Source of the DNA: Hypomesus transpacificus
Taxonomy: Eukaryota > Chordata > Actinopteri > Osmeriformes > Osmeridae
Assembly: GCF_021917145.1 (NCBI RefSeq)
Contig: NW_025813735.1
Coordinates: 248,001-312,000 of the forward strand
Direction: 5' to 3'
DNA: 64,000 nt
In this document: in pieces, positions 43,136 to 55,318 of the stretch
Layout of the letters: every line of letters begins with the position of its first letter
Numbering within the stretch: the stretch's first letter is position 1
Notes under the pieces: generated by a model
The model's database searches: none
Told to the model about the DNA's origin: nothing
The model's input: only the letters and a program-made list of their open reading frames with translations
Made by a program: the position numbers and the translations under genes

Positions 43136-45552
43136 AATAGCATTTTATTTTGTCTACATGGGCTGGTGTCCTGGTGGTGTTCCCGTGTGGTCCTGCAGCT
43201 AACAGCAGTGATGGTCAGAAAGCTGCTGTTTATTTAGTCTAACTGTCTTCCCTGTGTCCTCTTACAACACCTCACCCACCTCTCATCAGCTATCATCCTC
43301 TCTTTCTCTTCTCCTTCCTGTTGCTGTTCTTCCCCTTTCTCCCTCTCTCTGTCTCTCTCTCTTCCTCTGTCTCTGTGATCTTTCTATAAGTCTTGTCTGC
43401 TTTCCACAGCGTTAGGAGATGAACAAGACCAGAATAGTCTTTGGTGTTTTTTGTGTGGGGGTGTGGTGGGGGGGGGGGGGGGTGTGTTTGATATGAAATC
43501 CTTTTGAGAGGAATAGGAGGTTTGTATAAACATGACTTTTGGCATGTGCGTTCTGAAACCATTGGTTGATCCTGTTATTTACATTGTACTTTGATATTTG
43601 GCCTGTTTCCTTGCTGAAAGCCAAACCAGATCAAGGAATCACACATTAAAACAGCCAAATAAGGGTATTTATCTGAAGTTGAATACATAAACCTCAAGGA
43701 GATGTTGTGCTTACACAGTAACCTGAGACTTTACATTTTTTCTTCATAGAGAATGTTTGTTTAGCTCTAGATTTATATCCCAAGTACGAGAAGGAGACCG
43801 TAGGATCCTCGAGGCTGCTCATGGGCAAACTGTGGATCTGGATCGCTCAAACAATGAAACATCATATTTGATTACGTCAACATGCAGTACTAGCATATTA
43901 AAAGTTGTCTTTTAATATGACAACCCCCCCCCCCCCCCCGACTTTTCTGCTAAGTCAGTCTTTCTGCCAAGTCAGTCTTGTGTTTCTCAAATTCAGCGCT
44001 CCTCGTCTTTGGTGAGATTTAAGGGCAGAGGTACCATCATCTACAGCTTCCTCATTCTAACCAAACCCAAGCAGAAAGATGAACGAGCTTCGACCACTTC
44101 CTGTTTCATGTAGCAGCCCCCCCATGGACTTCCTGGCATTCTCTAGCCTTGATGGGTGGTGGACTGAGAGAGAAGAGTTTGGTCAGAATACTGTCAGGCT
44201 GCAGTGTATGGGAGGTGTGTGTGTGTGTGTGTGTGGGATCGGGTGTTTGTCTGATGAGACGTCCTCTGAGACTCACACATGCTTCCTCACACGAGTCATC
44301 ATGTGAGACTTTGGAGGAAGGTCTGAAGGGTTTCCTGCTTTTCAGACGGAAGATAAACTCCTCCCTCCCTCCCTACCTCACTCCCTACCTCCCTCCCTCC
44401 CTCCCTCACTCCCTACCTCCCTACCTCCCTCCTCAGGACAGAGTATTTTCTCATCAGACCGCCAGACGCCAGACGAACATCAGATGACCCCCAGCCCTCT
44501 CACGTCTGCTCCAGGTCCAGCTCCTGTTCCAGGTCAGACTGCATCGGCTCCAGACCTCTCACGTCTGCTCCAGGTCCAGCTCCTGTTCCAGGTCAGACTG
44601 CATCGGCTCCAGACCTCTCACGTCTGCTCCAGGTCCAGCTCCTGTTCCAGGTCAGACTGCATCGGCTCCAGACCTCTCCTCCTCCGCTCAGATCTCACAG
44701 TCACATCTGTACGCGTGAATGGATCTTGTTTAGCTGTCCAGTTTGTCTGTCCGTCTGGTTCTCCAGAAAGCAGAGAGAACCATCAGAGAACCATCAGAGA
44801 ACCACCAGAGAACCACCAGCTTCTCTGGCATCCAACCTCGTGGTGTGTTTGGATTTCGGTGTTGTTGTTTGGCGAGTGTGTCTGTATATGTGTTACTCTG
44901 TTTGTGTTTGTGCACGAGAGACACCACTTTAAGTAACATATCACGGTTAACTTGCATGGTTTTCTTACCAGGCCAGAGGGTAAACAGTGTTGTGTGAATC
45001 CGAATGTTGTAGAAGCGCTGTGTGTTCCAATGGAAAACTATTTAGTCCAACTTTCTAACAATATGTTTTTTCTGTTACTCAATCTGGAAGTAGTATTTGT
45101 TCTGGTAATGTCTCAAGAGTATTCTGAGGTCAAGATACTGTATGATTTATATCATGCAGCGTCTGAATGTGCCAGTGTGCTGTTCAAGATTGCTTAGACT
45201 GTGAGTTCACCAGATTTAAGATAACCGGCTGCTTTTGCAGTTTTAGAAGCAACACAACTTGACGGTATTTAAGCTGTCCAGCAGTACAGATGTTCTCCAT
45301 CAGTTTAAGGGAAAGGAAAGGAAAAAGTTGCTTACTGTTATTCCCCACAGTGTAGAAAAAGGGGGCTTAGGTCTCCATGATACATGATAATGATAACAAG
45401 GATGATACAAAATACATTACTATATTAAACAATAATTTCTGCTGATTATATACCGAGCAATTGAAAAGAAAAAAATATAATAATATTTTTTAAGAACATT
45501 CAAAAACATAAAATCTAAAACTTTATTTTTACACACGCTGCCTCCCCCAGTC
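43136..45552. other. intergenic region upstream of the gpr87-like gene
   Basis: Contains a CT tract (43295-43380), G and C homopolymers (43470, 43925), CTCCCTCCCTAC repeats (44360-44430), three 59-bp units of CTCTCACGTCTGCTCCAGGT and following sequence (44505-44685), and AGAGAACCATC repeats (44775-44818). No gene was recognised. A CCCCCAG two bases before the gpr87-like ATG suggests a spliced upstream 5' UTR exon. Confidence 0.5.
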
Positions 45553-46581
45553 ATGGACCTAAACTTCACCCAGCTCCCCTCCCCCTGGCCCCCGGCCGCA
45601 TCCAACCAGACCAGCAGCTTCAGCAGCCTGTTCACCCAGCAGGTCCTCCCTGCTCTCTACATGCTGATCTGCGGCGTGGGCCTGGTCCTCAACATCCTGG
45701 CCGCCTGGATCTTCTTCCGGGTCCCCAGCGACTCTGGCCTGGTGGTGTATCTGAAGAACATGGTGCTGGCAGATCTCCTTATGCTGTCCACCTACCCGTG
45801 GCGCGTGGCCAGCGAGATGGACCTTGGCGGCTGGCGCCTGAGGGTGCTGGTGTGTCGCTACACGGCCGTACTCTTCTACTCCAGCATGTACGTGGGCATC
45901 GTGTTCATGGGCCTCATCAGCCTGGAGCGCTACGTGAGGATTGTACGCTCCTCCTCCTCCTTCTCCTGTGGTTCCCCGCTCCTCCAGAGCGTGGGCTTTG
46001 CCCGCGTGCTGGCTCTGCTCACCTGGAGCCTGCTGGTTCTGTCCGTGCTGCCTAACGTGCTGCTCACCAGCCGGCCCGGGGACGAGGGGAGCTCCAGGGA
46101 CTGCATGAAGCTGAAGAGCCCACTGGGGGTGCAGTGGCACTGGGCGTCGAGCCTGTTCAGCGTGGGGCTGTTCTGGGCGACCCTCCTGGTGCTGGGGTTC
46201 TGCTACTCCTCCATCGCCTGTCGGATCTACCGCTCCTACCGCCGCGTGCGGCAGGATGCCGGCGAGGTGTGTCGGAAATCGAACCGCAGCATCCTGAGCC
46301 TCCTGGCGGTGTTCTTTGTGTGTTTTGTGCCGTACCACGCCTGCCGCGTGCCCTACACCCTCAGCCAGATGCCCGGGGCCGGCTTCAGCTGGCACAGCCG
46401 CTTCCTGCTGTTCCAGATCAAGGAAGGCACGCTGTTCCTGTCTGCGCTCAACGTGTGCCTGGATCCCGTCATCTACTTCCTAATGTGTCGGACGTTCAGG
46501 GAGTCGCTGCTCAGGAAGCTGTCAGGGGGAGGAGCCAGGAGGCGGTCTCTGACCACGGCACAGAGCCTCAGCAACATCTGA
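45553..46581 (+). CDS. gpr87: GPR87-like P2Y12-clade G-protein-coupled receptor (intronless coding region)
   Basis: Seven-transmembrane rhodopsin-like receptor, 342 residues, at the plasma membrane. The N-terminus has NFT and NQT glycosylation sites. TM2 has YLKNMVLADLLM; TM3 has VCRYTAVLFYSSMYVGIVF ending in ERY rather than DRY. ECL2 contains DCMKLKSPLGVQWHW, very close to the GPR87 pattern. TM6 is FFVCFVPYHACRVPYTLSQ and TM7 is EGTLFLSALNVCLDPVIYFL. These TM6/TM7 signatures define the P2Y12/13/14/GPR87/GPR171 clade, and the ECL2 and MCRTF end favour GPR87. Position next to the p2ry14-slot gene and gpr171 agrees. P2RY13 is the main alternative. Confidence 0.85.
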   Translation: MDLNFTQLPSPWPPAASNQTSSFSSLFTQQVLPALYMLICGVGLVLNILAAWIFFRVPSDSGLVVYLKNMVLADLLMLSTYPWRVASEMDLGGWRLRVLVCRYTAVLFYSSMYVGIVFMGLISLERYVRIVRSSSSFSCGSPLLQSVGFARVLALLTWSLLVLSVLPNVLLTSRPGDEGSSRDCMKLKSPLGVQWHWASSLFSVGLFWATLLVLGFCYSSIACRIYRSYRRVRQDAGEVCRKSNRSILSLLAVFFVCFVPYHACRVPYTLSQMPGAGFSWHSRFLLFQIKEGTLFLSALNVCLDPVIYFLMCRTFRESLLRKLSGGGARRRSLTTAQSLSNI

Positions 46582-47449
46582 CCCTGACCGGGGAGGGAGG
46601 GAGGGATGGTTGGATGGGGGGGAGAGGGAGGGATATATGGAGGGAAGGAAAAGGGGAGATTGAGGGAAAGGGAGGGAGAGGGAAGAAGAGGAGAGGGGGA
46701 GATGGAGGGAGAGAGACTAGGAGGACAGAATCAAGGGAGAATCTGCAATTAAAAGTTGATTTAAATTGCAGACTTCATATGAACGTACAGTACAGTATAT
46801 TGGCTCTCTGTTTAGATGGGTATAATGTGTAGGAGATGAAATGTGACATGTTGTGCTTATGCTTAATTAGATAAAGACTTTTTAAAGAAGGCTACTCCTA
46901 TCAGTATTCATATGTTAATCTGTTCATTAGTTGTCTAACACTGGAAGTGTTGCATGTGACCCATGTGTCTTCTTCTGTGGTCATGTCAGCCTGTAGCTAC
47001 AGTCAAAGGGCTCCACACCGCAGTGATGACAAAGCACATTACTGGCTTCATGTGCAGAACTGGATACACAAAGAGAAACACACAACCACAGAATCACAAG
47101 AGCAATCTAGCTGCATGTCTGTTCCTACATTGGAGATGTTTTTGCAATGTTTAAACCAAGAAAACTTATGATTTTTTTGTATAGTTTGGACATGTTTTGG
47201 CTGTATGTCAACGTGGACATATTTTCACAGCAGAAAAAGCAAATTACAATGTTCATATTTAGCCACCAGGGGGCAGTAGTCACATCTACTGGTGGTACCA
47301 CACCAGACCCCCACCCCTCGCCCCTCCGCTTGAGGCAGGTGGATGTAGGTGGTACTTTGGTAACTTCCGATTAGGCACCCGGGTCGTCCGGTCGTTTTGA
47401 TTCTATTAACTCCAGTCAACATTTTTCAAAACAATCCCCCCCAATAATT

Positions 47450-47577
47450 TGACTTTGATTAATTTCATTTTTCAGTTTTCCAAGACTCAGTTTTGGAATC
47501 GTTTAGGAATCGGAATCGTTTTAAATGTACCGGTTTGGCACCGGAATCTTATAAATCCAAACGATACCCAACCTTAG
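47450..47577 (-). mobile_element. hAT element terminal fragment
   Basis: The reverse complement starts TAAGGTTGGGTATCGTTTGG and continues with the same GATTCCG/ACCGGTAC/AAAACGATTC series as the left end of the element at 50257. Only this end is visible here, so it is a truncated relative. Confidence 0.75.
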
Positions 47578-47749
47578 CACCGACAGAGATACTTTATCTA
47601 AGTTATGGAAATGAAGGATCCATGCAAGTAAATAACATTTGACAACAACCTCTTCCTGATTTGACTCTCAAATAACAGGATCAGCACCTGTCTTTATAAA
47701 AGGAGCTTTTCATCCTCATATGAGTCAACATTTTTTCTCTCATGGACAA

Positions 47750-47930
47750 TCTCACATACACACACACGTGCACACACATACACACACGTGCACACACATA
47801 CACACACGTGCACACACATTCACACTCGTGCACACAAATACACACACGCGCACAAACATACACATACAAAACACACACAAAAACAGACACACATCGTACA
47901 CACACACACAAACACCCACATACACACATC
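47750..47930. repeat. (CA)n-rich microsatellite
   Basis: ACACACACGTGCACACACAT units and related CA runs. Confidence 0.93.
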
Positions 47931-48590
47931 CTGGCCTCTGTGGTGAGTCTCAGTCTGACACAAAACTGAACAGAAGGAAGTGCCAGATCCAGACCAGCCA
48001 ATGACAGCTCCGATAAGACCACCCGGATCACACAGCACAGCAGGTAAGAGGAACACACGCACAAACATCTCAGAATTAAAAATATTTAGATTCCATGTTA
48101 TGTAAAATGATCAAAGTATCTAACATGCAATAGATAAAAAGTTTCTATGTTTTGACTCAAGTGATTGGCTGGAGTTGTTCCGCGTTAATGTGATGACTTG
48201 AATGTAGGTGAGGTGATCAAACAATTTAAACCAAAATGAACTAATGTCATACATAGATGGATGTAGTCAGTGTATGAATGTTTGAATGTAGATCAAGAGG
48301 TCATAAGTTCAAGTTAGCTCTATATGATTGTCTTTTAGGCGGGTTAATAAACATTCTTGTAGCCTACTAGTTATTAGTTAATAAATAGCTATGACTACTT
48401 GGTGGTGATCTCTGTAGGCATCTGAATCTGTGACACTGCTAGTAAAAATGCTATGCTAATAAAATGCATTTCGATTTGATTGGTCAATGGGCATTTATGC
48501 AGAAGGCAACTGAATAACTGTCATATTCTGTGTTTTATTAGACGGACGCACCAGGGTGATCAGGGGTGTGGGAGAAGTTGAACTTCACAA

Positions 48591-51500
48591 ATGGAGCACG
48601 TCAACTCATCATCTCCGGTAAACAGCACCCTGGGGAATGACTCCTGTTGCGACATCCAGGACGTACCGCAAACGTTCTTCATAACCACCTACGGACTGGT
48701 GTTCCTCCTGGGTCTGGTTCTGAACGGCATCACGGTTCGCGTGTACTTCTGCCAAGCCCAGCGGCGCCCCTCAAGTGTGACAGTCTACCTGAAGAATCTG
48801 GTCGTTGCCGACTTCCTTCTCAGCCTCTGTATCCCGCTGCGGATCGCTAACTACGCGAGCAGGTCCGTCATGCGAAGAGTATACTGCTCTTTCGGGGCGT
48901 CCGCTTTCTATCTGAACATGTACGCCAGCATTCTCTTCATGGACTACATCGCAGCGAACAGGTACGCGAGCAGGAACTCATTCAGCCAGATAAACTTTTC
49001 AATGCATGCTCATTGGTATTGTTCCTCATGTCTAAGAAACAAGCCCTGGCTGTTCCGCCTTTTTAAGCTTGACATTTTGGGATCAAGGGCGTTGTTGGAC
49101 CTAAAACTCTACTGGGGCACAGGCCCCTATTCATATCCCTTTTTTTTCTTTCTAGCTTGCTGCACAATGCACTACTAGGCTGTAGAAACTCCCCTTGCTT
49201 AACCCAGTATACAACAGTTCAGGGACGCAAGTTTGATATCAGCTTTGGCAGGGACATATATTCATATGTCACAACAATTTTTTGAGCTTCTTGTAATATT
49301 GTTTGTATGTTTTAGTCAAAATAAGATGATGATAGGTCTATCATTTACAAACTTTCTTTAGTTTTGTAATGTTTTCTTAGCCTACCTCAATTCTGACTTG
49401 TGTGCAGAGTCTGACACCTGGGGGCCTCTTGTATAAACGTTGCGTCCGACAAGAAAGGGCGCAAATAGTGACAGTTTTCCACTCCGCCGACTTTCTTTTG
49501 TTGCTAATACCTGATGACAGGCCAACAAACAGGACACATTTTCTCGCCTCCACCTCTGTTGTCAGGATCTTGATCTCAAAGTCTGTGAAATTGTTATTTT
49601 TTGCGTGTTTAGACATTTGAATTCAGACAAAGAAATGACCTCAGGAGCGCGTTTATAGGTAATCAGCATATTCATTTATTGAAGGAGGCAAGACGGGGTC
49701 AGTGGCTCGTTCACGGTTAATCTCACGTTGATTGTGATTTAAAAAGGAAAGGTGCGCAGGACCTGGCGTACGACCGGTTTTATACATGTGAATATTTCTG
49801 TGTAGGTACTTTTCAAGTTTTGGCCGTACGCCATCTTCTGGTATGAAAGCTGCGCAATCTTTTATACGAGGCCCCTGGACTTCTGTGTGTGTGCTGCAGT
49901 GGCTATTTGGCAAGCTCAGAATAGTGCGCTGACATGGAATTCTGCGTGCATCGGTTTGTGTTTTCGGTTAAACTGCTTTGATTTTACAAGCGTTGATTGG
50001 GATACTGCGTTTTTTTCCGGGATTATCAATTTAAATGAATGTATTGACTAATAAATTAAATTGTTAAAACTCAAACTTCAGATTTTACTGGGCCATAGCG
50101 GGGGTCTAACGACACCCGTTTGGATTTAAGGTAGGCGCACACAGTTCAGAGGATTGAAGAGTTCAGTTAACTCACACAACCACAGCGATTTAATATCTAT
50201 ATATTTTAAAAAGGTCAAGAAGGTCAAAGTTTCCCCGTGTAGCACTCTATCACACCTAGGGTTGGGTATCGTTTGGATTTATACGATTCCGATGCCGAAC
50301 CGGTACTTTTAAAACGATTCAGATTCCTAAACCGATTCTTGAAAAACTGAAAACTGAAAATAATCAAAGAAAGCCCCTTTTATAGTATTTTTTTAATGAA
50401 AAATGATTAAAATGTAACAATACATTAACGTTTTAAAGTAGCTTACTTAATAAATAGATATTAAGTAGGCTAACCCTAAGTCACCTAACACACAACTACA
50501 ATAATTTAACAATAAATAACAGTTACACTATTAACAAATAACAACAAAATAAATGTTGAGTTGGTATGCTAACTAAACCAGCTTAAAACTTTAACAGTTC
50601 TTTTGCAGAAAAATGACCATATTTGCCTTCTCTGGCAAGATACTAAACCTCTCCTGACTTATAGCATGTCCTGCACAAGAGAAAACTATCTCAGATGGTG
50701 TCGAAGAGGCCTGTACACACAGGTATGAGTTTGAAAGGGCAGACAAATTGGAGAGACTGTCCCGGGACCAGGGGCTGATGTCCGCAAGCTGTGGAACACG
50801 GTGCATCTCTCTGCTTTAAGAAGTATTCCGTGTGTTGCCGCATATTTCAATAAATTCAACATGCTCCCCCTTTGCACATAATCGGTTTTAAACATTTGTT
50901 GCATTTTGCGATGTTGGAATCCTTGGCTGTGAAATACAGCCACAGCTTTATTTCGGAGCGACAGAGGGAAAATATTTCAGTCGACACATTAAGTGGAACC
51001 GAAATGAGGAACCGAAATGTGCGTTCTAATCCGGTCCGATTCCTACCTGTATCATAGGAACCGGTTAGGTACCCAACCCTAATCACACCTCCTGCCCCCT
51101 TGTCTACATCCTGTACCCTCCCTGTCCCTTCCCTATCCACTTCCTGTCCTCCCAGGTACCTAAAGATTGTCCGCCCGCTGGAGAATCACTCCTTTCAGAC
51201 TGTCCGCTCAGCCCACCTCGTCTCCATAGCAACCTGGTCTGTCCTGGTGACCATGATGTGCATCTACGTGACTCTGCATCTCGTCACCAGTCAGGACGAG
51301 ACGCAGCCCTGCATGGCCCTGGGCTGCGACACCACGCACAGCCCTGAGATGCACCTCTTCTACAAGATCATCCACTCCTCCCTGGCGGCCATCTTCCTGT
51401 TTGTCCTGGTCTCCCTGGTGCTGCTGTACCGTGGAACCTGCTGGAGGCTGGAGCAGGCGCAGCGGGCCCGAAGGACCGCCTGCCGCAAGCTGAGCAGGTC

Positions 51501-51921
51501 CAGGAGCAACATGCGTGTTCTGGTGGGCGTGTTCTGCGTGTGTTTCGTTCCCTACCACCTGGTGCGTGTGCCCTACGCCTTGTTCAAGCGCAGGTGCGAG
51601 TGGGCGAGGCTTTTCTACTTCCTGAAGGAGGGGACGGTGCTGCTGTCGGTTCTCAACGCTTGCCTGGACCCGTTTATTTACTTCATTTTCAGCAAGGCCT
51701 TCAGAGAGCAGCTGGGAGTCGGGGGAGCCTCGAACGTCACCCAGACCCAGCTGGAGATGAGGGGAGCCTCGAACGTCACCCAGACCCAGCTGGAGATGAG
51801 GAGAGCCTCGAACGTCACCCAGACCCAGCTGGAGATGAGGAGGAACAGCGAGGGTCTCCTGGGACTCCAGAGGACAGAGAAAACTATCGTCACCACGTCT
51901 AGACGGACAAGTGTGATTTAG
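48591..51921 (+). CDS. P2Y12-clade G-protein-coupled receptor in the P2RY14 position (2 coding exons)
   Basis: Exons 48591-48961 and 51156-51921 join within an Arg codon (AG/G) to give 378 residues. N-terminus has NSS, NST and NDS sites. TM2 is VYLKNLVVADFLL; TM3 ends AANRYLKIV, with Asn in place of the Asp of the DRY motif. TM6 is FCVCFVPYHLVRVPYALF and TM7 is KEGTVLLSVLNACLDPFIYF, typical of the P2Y12 clade. It lacks the LKS.LG.KWH ECL2 motif of P2RY14 and GPR87, so paralogue identity rests mainly on its place between gpr87 and gpr171, where human has P2RY14 (UDP-sugar receptor). The C-tail has three 13-residue repeats, GASNVTQTQLEMR, from a 39-bp tandem repeat. The 2.2-kb intron holds Harbinger and hAT remnants. 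Reading past 48961 without splicing gives a short truncated frame ending at 49178. Confidence 0.8.
49428..49876 (-). mobile_element. non-autonomous PIF/Harbinger-like element with a Myb/SANT remnant
   Basis: Ends are inverted: GGGGCCTCTTGTATAAACG at the left and TTTATACGAGGCCCC at the right. On the minus strand, about 49470-49616, is a Myb/SANT-like fragment (NNFTDFEIKILTTEVEAR, then SNKRKSAEWKTV), the type of DNA-binding protein encoded by Harbinger elements. No transposase is seen, and the target duplication is ambiguous because of flanking G/C. Confidence 0.7.
50257..51081 (-). mobile_element. 825-bp hAT element with transposase C-terminal remnant
   Basis: Terminal inverted repeats TAGGGTTGGGTA and TACCCAACCCTA are flanked by a perfect 8-bp target duplication ATCACACC (50249-50256 and 51082-51089), the hAT hallmark. 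On the minus strand, about 50600-50750, is a piece of the hAT dimerisation domain (YLCVQASSTPSEIVFSCAG). It is internally deleted and lies within the intron of the p2ry14-position gene, 66 bp before its second exon. Confidence 0.92.
51720..51842 (+). repeat. 39-bp coding tandem repeat, 3 copies
   Basis: Three nearly identical in-frame copies of GGAGCCTCGAACGTCACCCA plus GACCCAGCTGGAGATGAG in the receptor's C-terminal tail. The third copy changes Gly to Arg at its start. Confidence 0.97.
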
Positions 51922-53650
51922 CACCAAGGCCCACTATTCCACTATTGGTCAGTGGGACCTGTTGAGTAGCTGATCTCTTCCACTATTGGTCAGTGGGACT
52001 TGTTGACTAATTGAAGGGAACTCTTATGAAGGATCAATGCAATATTGAGTAAAATATGTGTTCTATTATAATTAAGTTATTTTATGACTGTTCTTTACTG
52101 CTGAAATTTTGCAAAGATATCTATTCCTCGAAATGACTACAATCTGCTGTGAAAAGTCACAATCCCCTTTTATGATTCTGAGAAATGTGACTAATTATAT
52201 AAGGTCAAAAGGAGGAGGTGGTGGAAGATAGTCAAGTAGTCTGCATTAAAGATCCGATCAATTATTATTGTCACCTCACTTCCTCATCACAGTTCCTGAA
52301 CACAGGCGGCTCCTCTATTCTAGTTCCATAAAATTAAACTCAATTTCAACCACAGGGTCCTACAACCAGGAAATGACACGCACACACACACCTCAGGAAG
52401 GTCTCTTTGACAGGAGAGCCTCGTTTTGTCAGATCTACAGACACTGTGGAAGGTTGAGGCTTGCGTGATGACACGAGCAGGAAGCTACTGTCTAGTTAAA
52501 TGTCAGGATACGCAGGGGTGGGGCTTGCTGGCAGATACTGACTAAGATCACCCCGGAACCCAGGACCCTGGCCAGCAGGAGCCGCTGTCCTAACAGAGGA
52601 GGTAAACACACAACTCCATGTTGAAACAGGAACAATGCGGTACGTTATCATTCTGTTCAGTATGCTTCAGCTCATAACCTCTACTTCTCTACTTCTTCGA
52701 ACAGTGGTCACAGAGTCGCTTGGGAGGACTGTATCACACCAGACTTTAGCGTCTAAGTTGGGTTGAATATCATCGCTGTACCATTGCAGCTCTGTAGAGT
52801 CACACTGTGTGGTTTATCTGATGAGATTAAGAATAGTTGACATGAAGTGTGGCCTGACCCAGGCACTTGTCTTCTCTCCCACCCTCCCCTGGATCTCTAC
52901 ACGTGGTCAGCAACTTTACTATGACAAACGAACAGGAGGGAGCATTCATCAAAATCATTTAACTTTGTAAAAGAAACTACATTTATTACATCAGATGAGC
53001 GAACAGGTGAGAGAGGAGTTTGTTTCTTACAGTTTGAAATGAACTGAACCATTTCCTGTTGAGGAGATTTACATCTCACCACGAAGTTTCATGTCTGCAA
53101 TGTGAGAAAATAAATTTGTCAGGGAAACGTCATAGGCAAATGTAGAAAACCTATACGGAATTTAAGAGTTTGCTAAGGCTAATTCTGCCTCTTTGGGTTA
53201 GGTAACATAGTTCAATAGGAAACACACAAAACATAACTAAGCAAAACAATATAGACTAGGTCTAGTACTTAAAGTAGGATACTTACAAAGTAAGTACAAA
53301 TAAACCTATACAAAGTTGTCAATATATGAATATACAAAATCTGTATGTTGAAAGCCCACTTGCAATGTTGTAGAAAAAGATGAAAATGTAGGCTACGCCC
53401 TCAGTTAGCTTAGATTAGGCCAGGCTGGACTCTTTTTCCGCATGATTGCAACATATCTAAATACAGAAAGAGTTATAAAAAAATATAATCTAATTGGGCC
53501 TATAGTTATTTCTCAAGGCAATAAAAACTAATATTTTACGAGACCAAATGCATGGTGTGTGACCGGAATTGAAACCATTTGTTTTGGGGGCGTAGGCCTA
53601 TGACACTTTCCTTCTCATATGTTGTCGTTAATTTGCAGTCTAATAAAGCA
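51922..53650. other. downstream region of the p2ry14-position gene
   Basis: A short duplication of CCACTATTGGTCAGTGGGAC lies at 51938-51998. The rest is AT-rich unique sequence. I see no coding exon and no clear canonical poly(A) signal immediately after the stop. Confidence 0.5.
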
Positions 53651-53656
53651 CATCTG

Positions 53657-55318
53657 TATGGAAGCAAATCGTGACCAAAATTCAAATGAAAATGCATTTC
53701 CAGAAATGCATTTTCATTTTAAGAATGTGGCTGCATTTTTTGACTCATAAATGAAATTAGTAATCAATCACCCTATTTGCATTTTAATTTTCTTCCTTAA
53801 GACTGCTCATTCTTTCACTTAATTAAAATGAAAACGAAAAAGACATTTTAAATTTAATTTTCAAAATATGCCCCAGCAAATAGATACCAAAATTCAATTT
53901 GAAATGTAAAATTTGAAAATGAAAATGCATTTCCAGGAATGCATTTTCATTTTAAGAACGTGGCTGCAAAATCGCGACCACAATTCAAATGAAAATGCAT
54001 TTCCAGAAATTCATTTTCAAGAACGTGGCTGCAAAATCGTGACCACAATTCAAATTCAAATGCATTACCAGAAATGCATTTTCATTTTCAGAACGTGGCT
54101 GCAAAATCGTGACCACAATTCAAATTCAAATGCATTTCCAGAAATGCATTTTCATTTTAAGAATGTGGCTGCATTATTTGACTCATAAATAAAATTAGTA
54201 ATCAATCATCCTATTTGCATTTGCATTTTCCTCATCAAGACTGCACATGTTATGCCATAATCAAAAAAAAAACAGAGCGGACATTGCATTTTCATTTTCA
54301 TGTTCTGCCCGCAAAAAACTGCCCATAATTCGAAAACGAAAATGCATTCTGAGCGGCGCAGTAGAGTGACGTCAGTAGCCGTCACAGACGTACACATTAA
54401 TGAGGTTGCCATAGTAAACCTCTCTTCAGTCCTGGAACGGCTGGATGCTGTGGAGCCTCAAATGGGACGGGGACGACCAACCATCCACATCCCGTTCGAG
54501 TCCATCGAAAACTATTTATTAAATGGTCTACTTTTCCCTGTGAAAGCAAGCTGTTTCACCTTTGGCCTAGTTCAGACAAAATCTGAATTTCCGCAATCTG
54601 AATTTGAATTTCCGCAATCTGAATTTCAAGAATCTGAATTCCTGCAATCTGAATTCCTGCAATCTGAATTTCAAGAATCTGAATTCCTGCAATCTGAATT
54701 TTAGAATTTTTTCAATTCAACATTTGAAATGAATTTATTTAAATTAATTTAAATTAATTTAAATTAATTTAAATCAATTTAAATTAAATTAAATTAATTA
54801 AATTAAAAATTAAATTAAATTAAATTTCTGGAAATGCATTTGAATTTGAATTGTGGTCACGATTTTGCAGCCACGTTCTGAAAATGGAAATGCATTTCTG
54901 GTAATGCATTTGAATTTGAATTGTGGTCACGATTTTGCAGCCACGTTCTTGAAAATGAAAATGCATTTCTGGAAATGCATTTTCATTTGAATTGTGGTCA
55001 CGATTTTGCAGCCACGTTCTTAAAATGAAAATGCATTCCTGGAAATGCATTTTCATTTTCAAATTTTACATTTCAAATTGAATTTTGGTATCTATTTGCT
55101 GGGGCATATTTTGAAAATTAAATTTAAAATGTCTTTTTCGTTTTCATTTTAATTAAGTGAAAGAATGAGCAGTCTTAAGGAAGAAAATTAAAATGCAAAT
55201 AGGGTGATTGATTACTAATTTCATTTATGAGTCAAAAAATGCAGCCACATTCTTAAAATGAAAATGCATTTCTGGAAATGCATTTTCATTTGAATTTTGG
55301 TCACGATTTGCTTCCATA
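53657..55318. mobile_element. 1.66-kb foldback DNA transposon (IS3EU-like), TSD CATCTG
   Basis: The first ~490 bp (53657 to about 54145) are repeated in inverted orientation at about 54829-55318 with only a few differences: one CGCG/CGTG change, a ~9-bp indel and one T/C change. It starts TATGGAAGC and ends GCTTCCATA, flanked by the 6-bp duplication CATCTG (53651-53656 and 55319-55324). Arms contain 3-4 subrepeats of about 75 bp, each with a small palindrome around ATGCATTTCCAGAAATGCAT. The centre has a + strand fragment (about 54420-54520) including MGRGRPTIHIPFESIENYLL. The 6-bp TSD and TAY...RTA ends suggest the IS3EU superfamily; no catalytic domain is present. Confidence 0.88.
54590..54825. 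repeat. GAATTTC(C/A) and AATTTAAATT repeats inside the foldback element
   Basis: TCTGAATTTCCGCAA/TCTGAATTCCTGCAA units followed by (AATTTAAATT)n up to the right arm. Confidence 0.85.

Larger units (their letters stand above)
46582..48590. other. intergenic region between the gpr87-like and p2ry14-position genes
   Basis: GGGAGGGA purine repeats follow the gpr87 stop (46590-46720). A hAT terminal fragment (47450-47577) and a CA microsatellite (47750-47930) follow. The candidate acceptor CAG ending at about 48590 region was not resolved. No protein gene was recognised. Confidence 0.5.

Noticed and set aside
48591-49178. Single-exon 195-residue truncated receptor gene
   Set aside because: The frame loses similarity after AANR at 48961, where an AG|GTACGC donor sits. 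The continuing TM4-TM7 sequence with matching phase starts at 51156, so this is a two-exon gene rather than a pseudogene.
53913-55062. Small open frames such as MKMKMHFQECIFILRTWLQNRDHNSN on both strands
   Set aside because: They are translations of the inverted subrepeats of the foldback transposon and appear on both strands.
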